Numbered from the stretch's first letter, positions 31,889 through 43,167 are shown. The stretch: 64,000 nt of DNA from Ambrosia x helenae (GCA_030844895.1 CM061223.1:13651994-13715993); one strand, 5' to 3'. Translations and numbers: made by a program. The notes: generated from the sequence alone by a model not told the origin.

Positions 31889-34800
31889 GATTGGTATCAG
31901 AGCCATAACTATAGTGAATTAGGAAAATTGTCATGATTGACCTAGTCTATAGTTAGGAACCTTTATCTGACTACTTCCTTTACATGCTTGAAATACTTGA
32001 TTTTCCTACTTGTTTCATATCAATTTCATAAACCTTAAAGATGCATGCCTTTCCTAAGGCAACGTATACTCCAATACAAAGACACTCGTATTTCACAAAC
32101 GAAAGAAACTCACTAAAATAGGCGTGAAACCCTTACTTTGGTGACATTTTCAATCCGTTTCATTCCTTTTAAATTTTTGAAATTTCACCATCGAGATAGG
32201 AGTGATTTCTTTACCTTGATGACAAATTCACTCATCTCATTCTAGTGAAACCTTACCAAAGAGTTAGGATTAACTTCCTTTACTCTAGGGGTAAGTACCG
32301 ATCCATAATTCGAAGACGACATCATCGAGTTAGGGAGTGATATCCACATCTTGATGACTAGTTTCATATTCCCTCATCTTGTAGAAGCTCTACTACCAAG
32401 TTAAAAGTGAATTCCTTTATCTTGGTAGCGCTTCATTTCTATACATTAACGTAGCAACTTTATCGTCAAGCTAGGAGTGATTCCCTTTACCTTGGTGATT
32501 AGTTCCATTCCTTGAATTTTTCAATCTCTCCAAAGTCTCAAACCTTCGATTGACAAAGGACATGTAGTAACTGGAAGGGTGATTACCGTTAACCGAAATC
32601 TTGGAGAGAGTATTCGACCTATTAGGCCAAATCATGTTTCCAAACTCAATGGTAAATTTGAATCACTTTGGTTAGTCGTAGTTCCGTTCTGGAACAATCC
32701 AAACCTTGTAAATCTCTTTTACGTTCTACAACCAACTTCAAATCCATTTTTATTAGATGCGTTACTTAAACCTCTTCCACTTCTGCCTAATCCTAGTTTT
32801 GAATCTCTCAAAAGCATCGATAAACATCATTATTTATGAAAATATTTTTTTTTATTATATCTTCAAATATTTTAATCAAATACTTCATATGAAATTTGGT
32901 TTCATATTAAAGCGTTTTATTATCAAATATTTTCAATTATGCGTCTTACAAAGTTTTCTCCAACTTTATACATTGATTGGCAATCGACTCTATAAAAAAT
33001 GGGATATTCTAAACAAACCGAAATTTTCGCATTTATGACAGCGTGTTCAAATAAAATATCAAATAAATATTTTCGAGTATTATAAATTTTTATTATTATA
33101 GAAATTCCAAATATTTATACATCAAAAACTTTAACTTTATGTATATGTTTTCACTGATATTATCATATTTTACATCTTATTCTTATCTACTTTACATTAT
33201 AACAAATTAATTTTAATACGAAGTAATAATTCAATTATTTTTCTATACCTTCTAACATTTGTTGACATCTAATTTACAAAAACGCATAATGCCAATTATT
33301 ATTTTACATTATCCTACATATGCTATATTTGATTAACCCATATGAATCTCTTCATAACATACTCAAAATTTTTAACAAATATTTACCTACACTTTACGAT
33401 TTCATTATCTTTTGTATTTTCTTGTTACCGTTCTAAATCTCCCCTGTATTTTCTAAAAAACAATCTTGTTCGAAACAGGTACACAGTTATTTTTATTTTT
33501 TTTTGTGTGATTTCGCAATGCTTAAAAAATGCGAAATATGAATTCTTCTTTCATGAAACATGGAGTCCTTTTATTTACCTAGTTCATACCTGGTTTACAA
33601 TTGAAAATTTTTGACAACATATGAAACTTGACCTTCTCATATATGAGTTATAATAAGGATCATAAGCTCCTTTCGCAAGCAAACGTCTATAAACTATTAA
33701 TTCTTATTTTTGTAAAACCAATCATTTTCATAAACTTGATTTCATGTCAACTAGTCTATACCCACATATCTACAAATTTGCAAGCTTAATGAGCTAAACT
33801 ATTTACCAACAACTTTCCATTTTCCACAATCAAGGTTTAAATTTCAGCTGTATTCCATATACATCATTCCCTATGAAATTTGATTATTTATCGACCAAAA
33901 AACTTCATTTTTCCAATATCAAAATTTTCCTTATCATCCATCATTCACTTACGATATGTGTCATCCATTTCTACAATCATTGACTTACAAATTGTTAATT
34001 TTCTCCAACACATTTTACACCTACATATCCTACAAAGCATAACTACTCATTAATTACTCTTGCCAAGGGAATGACTATTTCATCTTTTCAATAAATTCAA
34101 ACATTACTTTCCAACCTGATTTTCCATGAACATTTATCTTTGTATGATACAATCATAACTACCTCTACATATACGTTTATACTCGCATCTAAATACCCTT
34201 ACAGATACATTTTCAATTTCAATACGTTTATCTACCCAACAACTAGTAGGGGTATATGTGCCCTCTCGACAGTTGGATACATTTCTAGATTCGCCTTCTT
34301 AGATACAAATTATACTTATAATACATTACCTGATATGTTTCGATACACATACATCTTTTCATAAACTATGAAATCTGATACTTGAAATTCAATGCCTATT
34401 CTATGCTACTTTCAAACTTGATCTTACATGAAACTTGTTTATCCATGAAACCTAAGACTTGATTTTACATAAGACTAGATTTTCCCTTGATATTGAAAGT
34501 GGATAATCTATAATACTTATAATATTCTATAAACTTAATTTTTCACTTAATGCATATAAATCATCACAAAAACATTCTATCCACAAATTTGAACTCGCTT
34601 ATACCTAAAGGCTAAAACTCAAAACATCCAAGTGCTCATGTTGAATCTCATCTAAACTTGGAGAGGTAAACAATCCATTTCTAATTCAATAGATGCATAA
34701 ACATTACTTCATAGGTTACACTTACAACAATTATAGGAATACATCTCGTTGGGATGTAGCCTTCCAGACAACCAGTTTTGGTTGTAGCCCATACCTAAAT

Positions 34801-35083
34801 TCATATGTGCTTATATTCATATACATGCTTTTTTTCGTAATGCTTACTTGCCTATCTGCATACATCATCATTACGTCATCTAGTCGTCACATATCCATGT
34901 GTTTGTTTCACAAATAGAATGACTAGCTCTTAGAGTTAGGACACAATTACGTCATATCCATTGTTTTACTTCGAGTTAGTGTCATAGAAGGACGTAGCAC
35001 CCTAATGTAAGGTAAATTGACGATTGCGGTCCGGAACGTAATCATGAATTTACAGGTATACGTTAGGGTGAGGTAAATTGTCA
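31889..35083 (+). mobile_element. Old LARD-2-family internal region, 3' truncated
   Basis: Begins with the PBS TGGTATCAGAGCC (31892-31904). It continues with the same sequence types as the reverse complement of 60440-62207, including the stem-loop array (32111-32498) and the block with CACCCTAATGTAAGGTAAAT and GGTCCGGAACG (about 34995-35070). Homology stops near 35083 with no 3' LTR. No coding capacity: frames of 60-100 codons lack motifs. Confidence 0.7.
32111..32498 (+). repeat. Six stem-loop repeats, ~70-nt period
   Basis: Hairpins at 32111-32144, 32189-32221, 32252-32295, 32322-32357, 32393-32428 and 32463-32498. Stem pairs differ but still match: CATCGAG/CTTGATG, CTACCAAG/CTTGGTAG, CACTAAA/TTTGGTG, TCGTCAAG/CTTGGTGA. 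The loop side keeps TAGGAGTGA-like sequence followed by T(C)CCTTTA or TATCCACA. Confidence 0.75.
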
Positions 35084-36589
35084 CAGAACAAATTAAATTA
35101 TATAATACATAAAGGTAGTATTAGATAGTATATATATATATATATAATAAACTCAAACGCAGATCTGAATGTTTCTCAGACCAATCACTGATTCAGAAAA
35201 ACCACAAAACTAAAAAAATAGTTTACAAACTCATTTAAAATATTAACATAACAATCAAACGCAGATCTAAATGGTTTACCATATCGAAAAACCTTAGACC
35301 AGACACTGATTCATCTGTTGATGGCTCCAAACATTGGTGAGTGACGTTGAGCTTTTACCCATTCAAAAGTTGGTTATATGGTCATCCATTTTGTGCTATC
35401 ATTAAGTGTTTTCTGCATATAAAAAAATAGTTGTCTCAAATGACATAAATATTGCTAGAGTTCATAACAAAAACAATACTAACAAAATATATAAATATTC
35501 ATAAAGCCCTAATTTGGGTTTATAAATCAAAATCAATAGTCGTTTGACAGTATAAATCCCTGTTCCAAGTTTAATAGATGAAATAGACATTACAAACTTC
35601 AAACATAAGATATCCTGATTTTAATTTATGAGGAAATACAGTGACAATAAGACGCTTAGAATATCAAAAATTCAAATATCTTCTCCGGAAAAATTACACA
35701 TAGAAACACGATGATTTAATGAATCCCCGATATAATTAACCCTAAAAATACAATAAATTTTGGATCCGTAATATTATAAAACCCCATTGTTAATCTTTAA
35801 AAACCCGAAGATTATATAATGAAACCCAATTGTTAAGAACCCTAAGAAAAATTCTAACTTTTCAGCATCCGTAATATCAGTAACACATGAAATGCGAAGA
35901 GAGACTAGAAAAACCCTAACCTTTGATCAGTTTGCAGAGAGGAACGTATGTCTTGAATCAGCCGCTTGTTTATGGCAACGATGATTGTTCATATTGAAAA
36001 CGCAGTAAAACAGGTATGAAAACATAACCCTAAACTGAAACGCAGATCTGTAAACATCTGAGTCGTGAATGATTGTATGATGAAAAAAAACCCTAACTTA
36101 TGAAGAACATAAACGAATCCGATAAAATACAAAAAAGCAACAACAGATTTTATTCATAACGAAATCGGAACCATTCAAAGGAGAAGAAACTATATAGAAA
36201 AATGCGTACCTTGGGTCAATTGAAGTCCGAAACAGAGTTTGGCTAAGAATAGAGAAGATGAAAACTGCTTTGAAATGGGTAAGGTTAAAGAGGTTGTGAC
36301 GTTGTGTAATGAAGGAGATGAGGAGGTAGGCTTAGAGATCAGAATGATAGAGTTGAAGATAGATTATATGTTAATAAGCTGCAAATGGGTCAAAGAAAAG
36401 GACTGCAACATAGCAAACGTATTCGGACCAGAAGAAGCAAAAGACAGCACATATAACAACATATATCCGAAGAAAAAGACACAAGACAAGGCTACACATG
36501 AAGGAAAAGACCATTATGTCCCTGACGATTATTATTGTTAGTTTGGCGGGAAAATGTTCAACCGGTGGTAGTTACACAAAACTACTCGA
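35084..36589. other. Unassigned region with GCAGATCT words
   Basis: Contains repeated AAACGCAGATCT(G/A)AATG phrases (near 35156, 35259 and 36040) and several CCCTAA-rich leader-like stretches on the plus strand. A 100-codon plus-strand frame (36239-36541) resembles nothing I know. Could be a degraded element; no boundaries seen. Confidence 0.35.
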
Positions 36590-37257
36590 CATAAGTATTG
36601 GTGAGCATACTATTGGTTTACGTACATAGTATTAAAATATTTTACTCAAATCGTCATGCTATAGCTTTGCACACATAGAATCATACAAAAGGCATAATCA
36701 ACACATGTTTGCATTGCTTGACCTAACACCGAAGTGATAGGCCAGTTTGGGGGCGGGGTGCTACTCCTATAGCGCTATACATGTTAAGGGGGTTGTATGC
36801 TAAACGGCATTTGTATGTAAAGTCTAAATTCAAGCATGGCATAGTTTATAAGCATGTTTAGTAGATTGAGCATGTGAGTATGAAAGTGTTTAGTGTATGC
36901 TTGCATAGGATACATGTTGAGCCCCAAAAGTGTTAAAAAAGTAAAAAGGGGACAAGTACGATCTCACCTTTGGGTGCGTTTAGTAAGGCTCCAAAGACAA
37001 GTCTTGGGAGGTTAGTTCCTTAGCCTTGGTTAACTTTGACGGCTACACCGGAATTGTAACACGCGGGTTACAACGAATCATCGCTAGTAGGAAGTTCACA
37101 ACTGAGCATGAACCAACCAAGAGCAACACTTACAAGAAGGAAGGCGACGATGGTGGTGGCCGATTATAATAGCCAAGGGGCGGCCCTTAGGGAGTGGCGG
37201 CTGAAAATAGAGAGAAGGAGGCAAGGATGTGTGTATAGTTTTTGATAAAACTTCTCC

Positions 37258-37265
37258 TATTTATA
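37258..37265 (-). promoter_or_regulatory. TATA box of LTR fragment
   Basis: TATAAATA on the minus strand, directly downstream (in sense) of the repeat array, as expected for U3 enhancer repeats next to a core promoter. Confidence 0.6.
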
Positions 37266-37278
37266 GGACAAGCCATTT

Positions 37279-37534
37279 GGAATATTCTCATAATATTCCC
37301 TATGCTTTGGAATATTCTTAGAATATCCTTTTGGAATATTCTCATAATATTCCATATGCTTTGGGATATTCTAAGAATATTCCATATCCTTTGGAATATT
37401 CTAATAATATTCCATATGCCTTGGAATATTCTTAGAATATTCCATATGCCCTGGAATATTCTTAGAATATTCCATATCCTTTGAAATATTCTCATAATAT
37501 TCCATATGCCTTGAAATGTTCTTAGAATATTCCA
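37279..37534 (-). repeat. 30-bp palindromic tandem array
   Basis: About eight or nine units with exact 30-bp period, GGAATATTCT(N)AGAATATTCC plus CATATGCCTT or variants. Each unit is itself a near-perfect palindrome. Confidence 0.9.
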
Positions 37535-37717
37535 TAATATTAATCTAATTAATATTAAATCTCTCTAGTTTGAAATATTATCATTTCACAAATAACAATC
37601 CACCCACATGTGAAGTCGTTCTGATTCGTGTACCAATGTGTAACTCTTCGGATCGTACCAGGTCGGGTTACCTTGATTTCGACTTTAATTACTATCGGAC
37701 ATACCATATGTCCAACA

Positions 37718-38157
37718 ATCTCCCACTTGAATGATTTTAATTAAGATCTTAACTAAATTAGTTTCTTGCTATAACGTCCAAATTGAATAGGATAAATTAT
37801 AATGACGACTCGTCATGATTTGGTAGGAGTAACGTAAAAGAAGCGAATAAAGGCGAACTTGGAATTTGTTTAGTATAGAATTTAAAATACAAGAAAATTA
37901 AAAATCACGCGACGTTACATAAAGTTTGCGTCACGTAGAATTTATAGAATAAATGAAATAAATTAAGATTAAACGCAATTGACAAAATACTTTTCCATTG
38001 ATCATAAGCTCGGGATTACAAGGATGTAAAATGACAAGATACAAGAATACGAGGACTAGAATGGAAAATACGAATGTTACATGATCATTCATTCGATCAT
38101 TGTGTTTGTTAATCAAAATCGTTTGTCATCCATTTTGTTATCTGTCCGCTGCCAACA
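37718..38157 (-). other. PPT and residual retroelement internal sequence
   Basis: Starts with the PPT (37718-37728 in inverse) followed by AT-rich sequence without gag or pol motifs. It breaks where BBE homology begins. Confidence 0.45.
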
Positions 38158-38688
38158 CTAATCCTACGAACAGCTGATCGGTTCACAAGAACCTCGGTCG
38201 GGGTCGAGGTGGTAAAGCCTCCAAACTGAAGGGTAGTCTGGATCATTCGTACTTCTTGGCAGACTTCTCGTGTCACCTTGAGCTCAGGGAAACTTTGGTT
38301 CAACAACGGAAGCAGTGTTGCAATATTGCGTAGATAAAGACCGTCAAAGGTTATTCGTATGGTTTTATCGGCAGTGTTTGCTATATTTTCGCTATTAATC
38401 CGAACCCTTACTAGTAAATCATGATCAGACTTGTAACACGTATTGTTATTTATAGAAAATCTCTATGGCACCTTGCTCAAGAGTAAAATTAACCGTGAAA
38501 AGAGTAACTCTTTCCGGTAAAGGAACCAACCCTAGCTTCCATGCAAGAACAATTCCGAAACTGGAGGCACCACCGCCACGAATCGCCCAAAACAAATCTT
38601 CGCCCATGGATTTCCTATGAATAATATTTCCATTACCATCCATGAAATGAACATCCAAAACATTATCGGCACCTAATCCGTATTGGCT
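38158..38688 (-). pseudogene. BBE-like gene fragment
   Basis: Closely matches 42023-42555 of the downstream gene, covering about residues 200-375 (numbered from the TTG codon at 43151). It keeps the RGGGASSFGIV FAD-domain stretch and the NRSAVRRIS stretch. The frame is broken in the middle (near 38430-38446, where the sense frame is lost after FYK). N- and C-terminal parts, including the FAD-linking His segment, are absent, so it cannot make a functional enzyme. High identity indicates a recent duplication. Confidence 0.92.
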
Positions 38689-38689
38689 C

Positions 38690-38973
38690 AGAAATTTGGG
38701 GTGGTTGTTCAATTTTTATGTAAGGGTGGTCACAGTGAGACTTTCCCTATGTTCGATGGTCCACGCAATTTTGAAGACCATGTGTTCATGTCGTTTGCTT
38801 TGATTAAACGCAACCATTACATCGCGCTTGAGTTAGCAAAAGGCGCTCCAATGCCTGCACTGAATGGAACGTGGCGTGATTTTCGAAATGAACAGGCAAT
38901 GGAGTGGGAGACGTTGTATCAAGATCATCTACAAAGGGTGCAAATAAGAAGAGACTATGTTGACTTAGGATAG
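38690..38973 (+). pseudogene. C-terminal fragment of a MULE-associated OTU-like protein
   Basis: Translates to KGGHSETFPMFDGP, then HVFMSFALIKRNHYIALEL and later AMEWETLYQDH, and ends at a stop. This pattern resembles the C-terminus of OTU-like cysteine-protease-type proteins carried by plant Mutator-like elements; NHYIALEL would hold the catalytic-type His. The N-terminal Cys part is missing. Family assignment is from memory of the pattern and is moderate. Confidence 0.5.
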
Positions 38974-39134
38974 CTTATCGTATGTTATTGTTTTATCATG
39001 TATACGAATTATTTAACGGAAAAAATTGTTGTATACACTAATTTATACTTATGATAAGAATGTACTTTTTTTATAAAAAAAAACACAAATATCAAGCTTA
39101 AAATATATAAAACACCAAAAAAAACTAAAAAAAA
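38974..39134. other. AT-rich spacer
   Basis: No feature seen. Confidence 0.4.
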
Positions 39135-39262
39135 ATGGATGACATTGGGTCGTGGGGATCCCCATGGCCCATCGAATGGTTCTCCACGGCCCATCTAGGC
39201 CTCTACGGCCCGTCCACTGAACTTCTCCACAACCCGTCAAGCCCTCCACAACCAGTTGGAAC
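39135..39262. repeat. CCACGGCCC-rich block, left
   Basis: Repeated (T)CCACGGCCCATC/CTCCACAACCCGTC phrases. A related block (GGAGACCCCCACGGCCCGTC, GTGGAGGCCTCCACGGGC) is at 41303-41388, on the other side of the ORF1-like gene. They may be subterminal repeats of one element. Confidence 0.55.
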
Positions 39263-39265
39263 AAC

Positions 39266-40839
39266 ATGGTCGAGCATCTGGTACACCCATCGCGCGGAGT
39301 TGACCCGAATGCACTTCGGGCGATCGGTGCTGTGGAGAGGTTTTTGGAGTGGATCCCCGACGACAGCCCTTGGGATCAGATGTTTGCTGACCTCCACCAG
39401 GAGGTGTATCGTCCCATTACGATCGAGTTCATCTCCACATTCCGCTATGATTCGCTCCCAGCCGGTGCGGATCTCGATGCCGAGCATGATCCAGAGATAA
39501 AATTCAGGTTATTTGGACAGCTCGACACATATTCGATCGACGAGTGGGCTACGATTTGCTGCTGGTACAGAGAGGACGAGCTCGTCCAGGATATATATGT
39601 ACACTACAGCCTTGACCACATTGCCAGAAGACATGCTGATGGCGTGGTGGCCCACTATCGGTGGTCCAGAGTTTGGGGCGGACGGCAAGAGGTATTATTA
39701 TTTTCAAAACATTATTCTTATTATTTTGTAGTTTTAAGTGGCGTTTTATGTTAAACATAAGGCTCGCCTTATGTTTAAAATAAGGTGTGCTTTATGTTTA
39801 ATAGTTTTGATAATACATTGTTTAGATAGTTTGTATCTGTTTAGAATTGATTGTTTGGGATTTTGTAGACGACTTGTGTTGTCTGGTTCGTACAAAAATA
39901 GAGGAAACTTTGCCAAAAATTTTATAATGTTATTATTATCCTGTGCAGGTCGGATAGGGCCATAACATCTGGGACCCTTTGATTCGTTACATACACCGTG
40001 TGGTTAGCTGGTCTATTGCCGGACGGTGTACCTGTAACGAAAGGGTCAATAAGATCGACCTTTTCTATCTGTACTGCATCCTCAGGGGTAGGCCGGTTGC
40101 CCTGCATAGGTGCTTTGCTGAGTACATTGCTGGCTACCCTCATAGGCATACATCGGGGGGTATTCCAGTCGGGGGGGTCATCACCGCCATAGCGTTGCAT
40201 GTTTGCCTGGCCGACTTGTGGACTCATATTGAGGATCACCTTTTACCACCTCCGATGAGGCCAAGGTATGATTATTATTTATTTATTATTTATTGTAAAT
40301 TATTATTTATTATTATTTAATATTATTATTATTGTTGTGCGTTTCAAGCCGCTAAATATACAGACTATGCAGCAGATGAAGGTGGCGGCTAAGGTCCCAC
40401 GCAGCAATCCACCCGTATATTACCAGCGCGCTTGGGGTGCAGCTGGCGGGCATTTTATACCACAGCCGCGGGTACATATTGAGTGGCCGATGGCCGAGGA
40501 GTTTCAGATGCCACATGTTGCTGAGGGCGAGCCAGAGGTGGATGTAGAGATGGCGGATGTGCATCCTGTTGCCGACAGCATGCTCCTCGCGTTTATCACG
40601 CCATTAGGTTGCCTGGTACCGCGAACCAGCTACATCAGCAGGTTCTGGACCGGATGGGGGAGATGCAGTCTGATATTCGGCAGGAGATGCAGGAGATACG
40701 GGGTGATATGCGGTGGTTGTTAGAGAGCGAGAATGAGAGACGAGTTTTAGCGGGTTTGGCGCCGCGTACCCTTCAGGGTAGGGCGTCCAGCAGTCAGCAG
40801 GCCGGTCCGTCCGGTGTATCTCAGGGGCCGAATGATTAG
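39266..40839 (+). pseudogene. Retroelement ORF1-like (Athila/plant transposon protein) gene, three exons
   Basis: Exon 1, 39266-39691, encodes VERFLEWIPDDSPWDQMF and a FRLFGQLDTYSIDEWATI segment. Intron 39692-39957 (GTATTATT...GGATAG) rejoins the frame at GHNIWDPLIRYIHRV. Exon 2 runs to 40265 and contains NKIDLFYLYCILRGRPVALH. A second intron-like stretch (40266-40348) is T/A-rich. Exon 3 encodes PVYYQRAWGAAGG and a C-terminal coiled-coil-like helix (MGEMQSDIRQEMQEIRGDMR), but the frame does not carry through the exon 2/3 junction and shifts again near 40610. The pattern resembles ATHILA-type ORF1 / 'plant transposon protein' families; assignment is moderate. Probably not functional. Confidence 0.5.
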
Positions 40840-41507
40840 TTGTTTATTTATTTGGATGTTAGTATTGTATGAACATTATGCTTTATTATGTTTAGTTGTT
40901 TGTTTATTTGGATAATATTATTGTATGTAAATGGTTGAATATTATGCTTTATTTTGTTTTATTGTTCGTATCTTGTGTTTTGTTTAGTTCAGCAATATAA
41001 ACGTTAATGTTTACGCAACGACAATTATATCATTTTATAAGGATAATTCTATTTATTTTTAAAAATAACATCCATATAAAAAAATCATATTATACAAATA
41101 ACAAAAAAAACATTTATAAAATACCAAACATTCATATTCACATCTCTAGCCCATCTTAAACACCCACACTACACTACTTTTTCACAACTCACACTCAACA
41201 CCAATCATTGCCCATCTTAAACACCCACACTACACTTCTTTTTCACAACTCCCACTCAATACCAATCATTGCCAATGATTATCAATCATTGGTAAGCATA
41301 TAGACGGTCCATGGAGACCCCCACGGCCCGTCATTTTCTAATTTTGGCCCTTCAAGTCCCGTGGAGGCCTCCACGGGCTGTGGAGGGATGTCTAAATAAA
41401 AAAACACCCATGTCTGAATATCGCAAGCCATACTTAATATATAGTCTAGCAGGATGAACAATATAATAGATTCAGTCATTGGTATATGGTATATAATGCT
41501 CCAAGAT
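40840..41507. other. Intergenic region with small tandem duplications
   Basis: 40850-40975 has a repeated TTGTTTATTTGGAT phrase. 41150-41271 holds two copies of a 61-bp unit (CCCATCTTAAACACCCACAC...). The CCACGGCCC block is at 41303-41388. No gene. Confidence 0.6.
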
Positions 41508-43118
41508 CTAGTTCCACAAATCTGAAAAAGGCACCAATAACACCGGTATACTTTGTGGGTGTCTAAAGAAATTCTCTGGATCAACTTTGGCCTTAATTCG
41601 AATCAACTTCTTAAAGTTCTCTTTTTTCCAATACCTCTCTCCCCAAATGCTTGCTTCTTCATACGTAGCATTATCAACACCCAAATCAAGATCAATGTAG
41701 TTGAAATATGCCTCCCTCGGGTTCTTGGATACATACGGTTCCAAAGTCTTATCAAAGCTTCGGAGCCAAGCTATCCGCCTGCGCGATATCAGTGTCTTGT
41801 CCGAAGGCTGATCTGTTAAGTTCACCCACTTGAACACCTGGTACAACACTCCAGCTCTATGAGGATACGGGATTGCTGTTTCCGAGTACTCCTCCATCTT
41901 CCCCCCAAAGGTGTACATAAACAAAATCTCTGACTTGTCGTTTTGAAACATCTTTCTCCATATCTTTCTAAGACCACTTTTTGGAATTGGAGTCCGGACA
42001 TAGGCTGATTTTCCTTTGGAGCTAATCCTACGAACGGCTGATCGGTTCACAAGAACCTCGGTCGGGGTCGAGGTGGTAAAGCCTCCAAACTGAAGGGTAG
42101 TCTGGATCATTCGTACTTCTTGGCAAACTTCTCGTGTCACCTTGAGCTCAGGGAAACTTTGGTTCAACAACGGAAGCAGTGTTGCAATATTGCCTAGATA
42201 AAGACCGTCAAAGGTCATTCGTATGGTTTTGTTGGCAGTGTTTGCTATATTTTCACTGTTAAGCTGAACCCTTACTAGTAAATCACGATCAGAATTAGGT
42301 AACACATATTGATATTTATAGAAAATCTCTGTGGCACCTTGCTCAAGAGTAAAATTAACCGTGAAAAGAGTAACTCTTTCCGGCACAGGAACCAACCCTA
42401 GCTTCCATGCAAGAACAATTCCGAAACTGGAGGCACCACCGCCACGAATCGCCCAAAACAAATCTTCGCCCATGGATTTCCTATCAAGAATATTTCCATT
42501 AACATCCATGAAACGAACATCCAAAACATTATCCCCACCCAATCCATATTTCCTCAACAGATTGCCATACCCACCACCGCCCAAGAACCCACTAATACCC
42601 ACGCTGGGCCAAATAGCACCCGGAAAATACAAGGTGTTAGTCTTCTGAAAAATAGCGTAGTAGAGTTCACCGTGCAGTGCACCACCTTGGACCCAAGCAG
42701 TCCTGTCTACAATGTTGATGTCTATAGCCCTCATATTGACGAGATCAATCATGATAAACGTAACATTCGCAGTGTATGAGAGTCCCTCGAAGTCATGACC
42801 CCCGTCCCTAATCCGGATCTCATATCCATGTTTCTTGGCGCAGAAAAGAGCAGCTTGGATCTGCCTTTCGTTAGTGGGAGTAACAATGACTGAAGGTTTA
42901 CGTTTGTAGGGATTGTCGAACCGAATAGGGTCGGCTGCAGCTTGCCAAACGGGTATGTAAGAAGAGTTGGCCGGGGTGAAGATGAGTTGAGTGACATTTT
43001 TTGATTTCAATTGGAGACATGTTATGAAATCTTCGGTAGTTGAAGAGAAATCGCAATCGTTAATGGAAAGAGAGAGAATCAAGAGGAAAACTGAACAAGT
43101 TAGTCGAGAGTTCTTCAT
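41508..43118 (-). CDS. BBE-like FAD-linked oxidoreductase
   Basis: Intronless gene of 536 codons from the first ATG in frame (43118-43116); the frame is open a further 11 codons upstream from a TTG, which I do not use. Numbering below is from that TTG codon; subtract 11 for the protein. Hydrophobic signal peptide about 17-33, so probably secreted or vacuolar. FAD-binding (PCMH-type) domain about 85-255, with RIRDGGHDFEGLSY whose H119 is the usual covalent FAD ligand. The second ligand, normally Cys, is replaced by Trp181 in FPGAIWPSVGISGFLGGGGYG, and the following GGH is SGF. BBE C-terminal domain with NYIDLDLG near 484-491 and DPENFFRHPQSIP near 524-536. Many N-glycosylation sequons. Family members oxidise alkaloids, cannabinoids, monolignols or oligosaccharides; the substrate cannot be read from sequence. 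No stops; likely functional. Confidence 0.95.
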   Translation of the reverse strand: MKNSRLTCSVFLLILSLSINDCDFSSTTEDFITCLQLKSKNVTQLIFTPANSSYIPVWQAAADPIRFDNPYKRKPSVIVTPTNERQIQAALFCAKKHGYEIRIRDGGHDFEGLSYTANVTFIMIDLVNMRAIDINIVDRTAWVQGGALHGELYYAIFQKTNTLYFPGAIWPSVGISGFLGGGGYGNLLRKYGLGGDNVLDVRFMDVNGNILDRKSMGEDLFWAIRGGGASSFGIVLAWKLGLVPVPERVTLFTVNFTLEQGATEIFYKYQYVLPNSDRDLLVRVQLNSENIANTANKTIRMTFDGLYLGNIATLLPLLNQSFPELKVTREVCQEVRMIQTTLQFGGFTTSTPTEVLVNRSAVRRISSKGKSAYVRTPIPKSGLRKIWRKMFQNDKSEILFMYTFGGKMEEYSETAIPYPHRAGVLYQVFKWVNLTDQPSDKTLISRRRIAWLRSFDKTLEPYVSKNPREAYFNYIDLDLGVDNATYEEASIWGERYWKKENFKKLIRIKAKVDPENFFRHPQSIPVLLVPFSDLWN

Positions 43119-43158
43119 GTTTTGGTAAGTTGGCGAGTGTATGGAAATCAATGGACCT

Positions 43159-43167
43159 CTTTATATA
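43159..43167 (-). promoter_or_regulatory. TATA box of BBE-like gene
   Basis: TATATAAAG on the minus strand, about 40-50 bp upstream of the chosen ATG, implying a very short 5' UTR. Its place downstream of no other ATG supports the start choice. Confidence 0.6.

Larger units (their letters stand above)
36590..37717 (-). mobile_element. LTR fragment, minus orientation, with U3 repeat array
   Basis: The right edge reads, on the minus strand, AAGTGGGAGAT (PPT) then TGTTGGACATATGG (LTR start). Downstream in sense are the 30-bp array (37534-37279), a TATAAATA box (37265-37258), a leader, and a segment (36970-36590) matching 29800-30233 in inverse, including the palindrome TATAGCGCTATA (36768-36779). 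The left LTR end is not identified, so U5 may be truncated. Confidence 0.6.

Noticed and set aside
36239..36541. 100-codon plus-strand frame, lysine/glutamate-rich
   Set aside because: No recognised domain, no promoter evidence, flanked by element debris; purine-rich bias alone can keep such a frame open.
37279..37534. Canonical heat-shock elements
   Set aside because: GAA/TTC modules are spaced 2-3-2 instead of the uniform 2-2-2 needed for a standard element.
43119..43151. Eleven extra N-terminal codons of the BBE-like gene
   Set aside because: The upstream limit is a TTG, not ATG. The ATG at 43118 is directly followed by a signal-peptide-like sequence.
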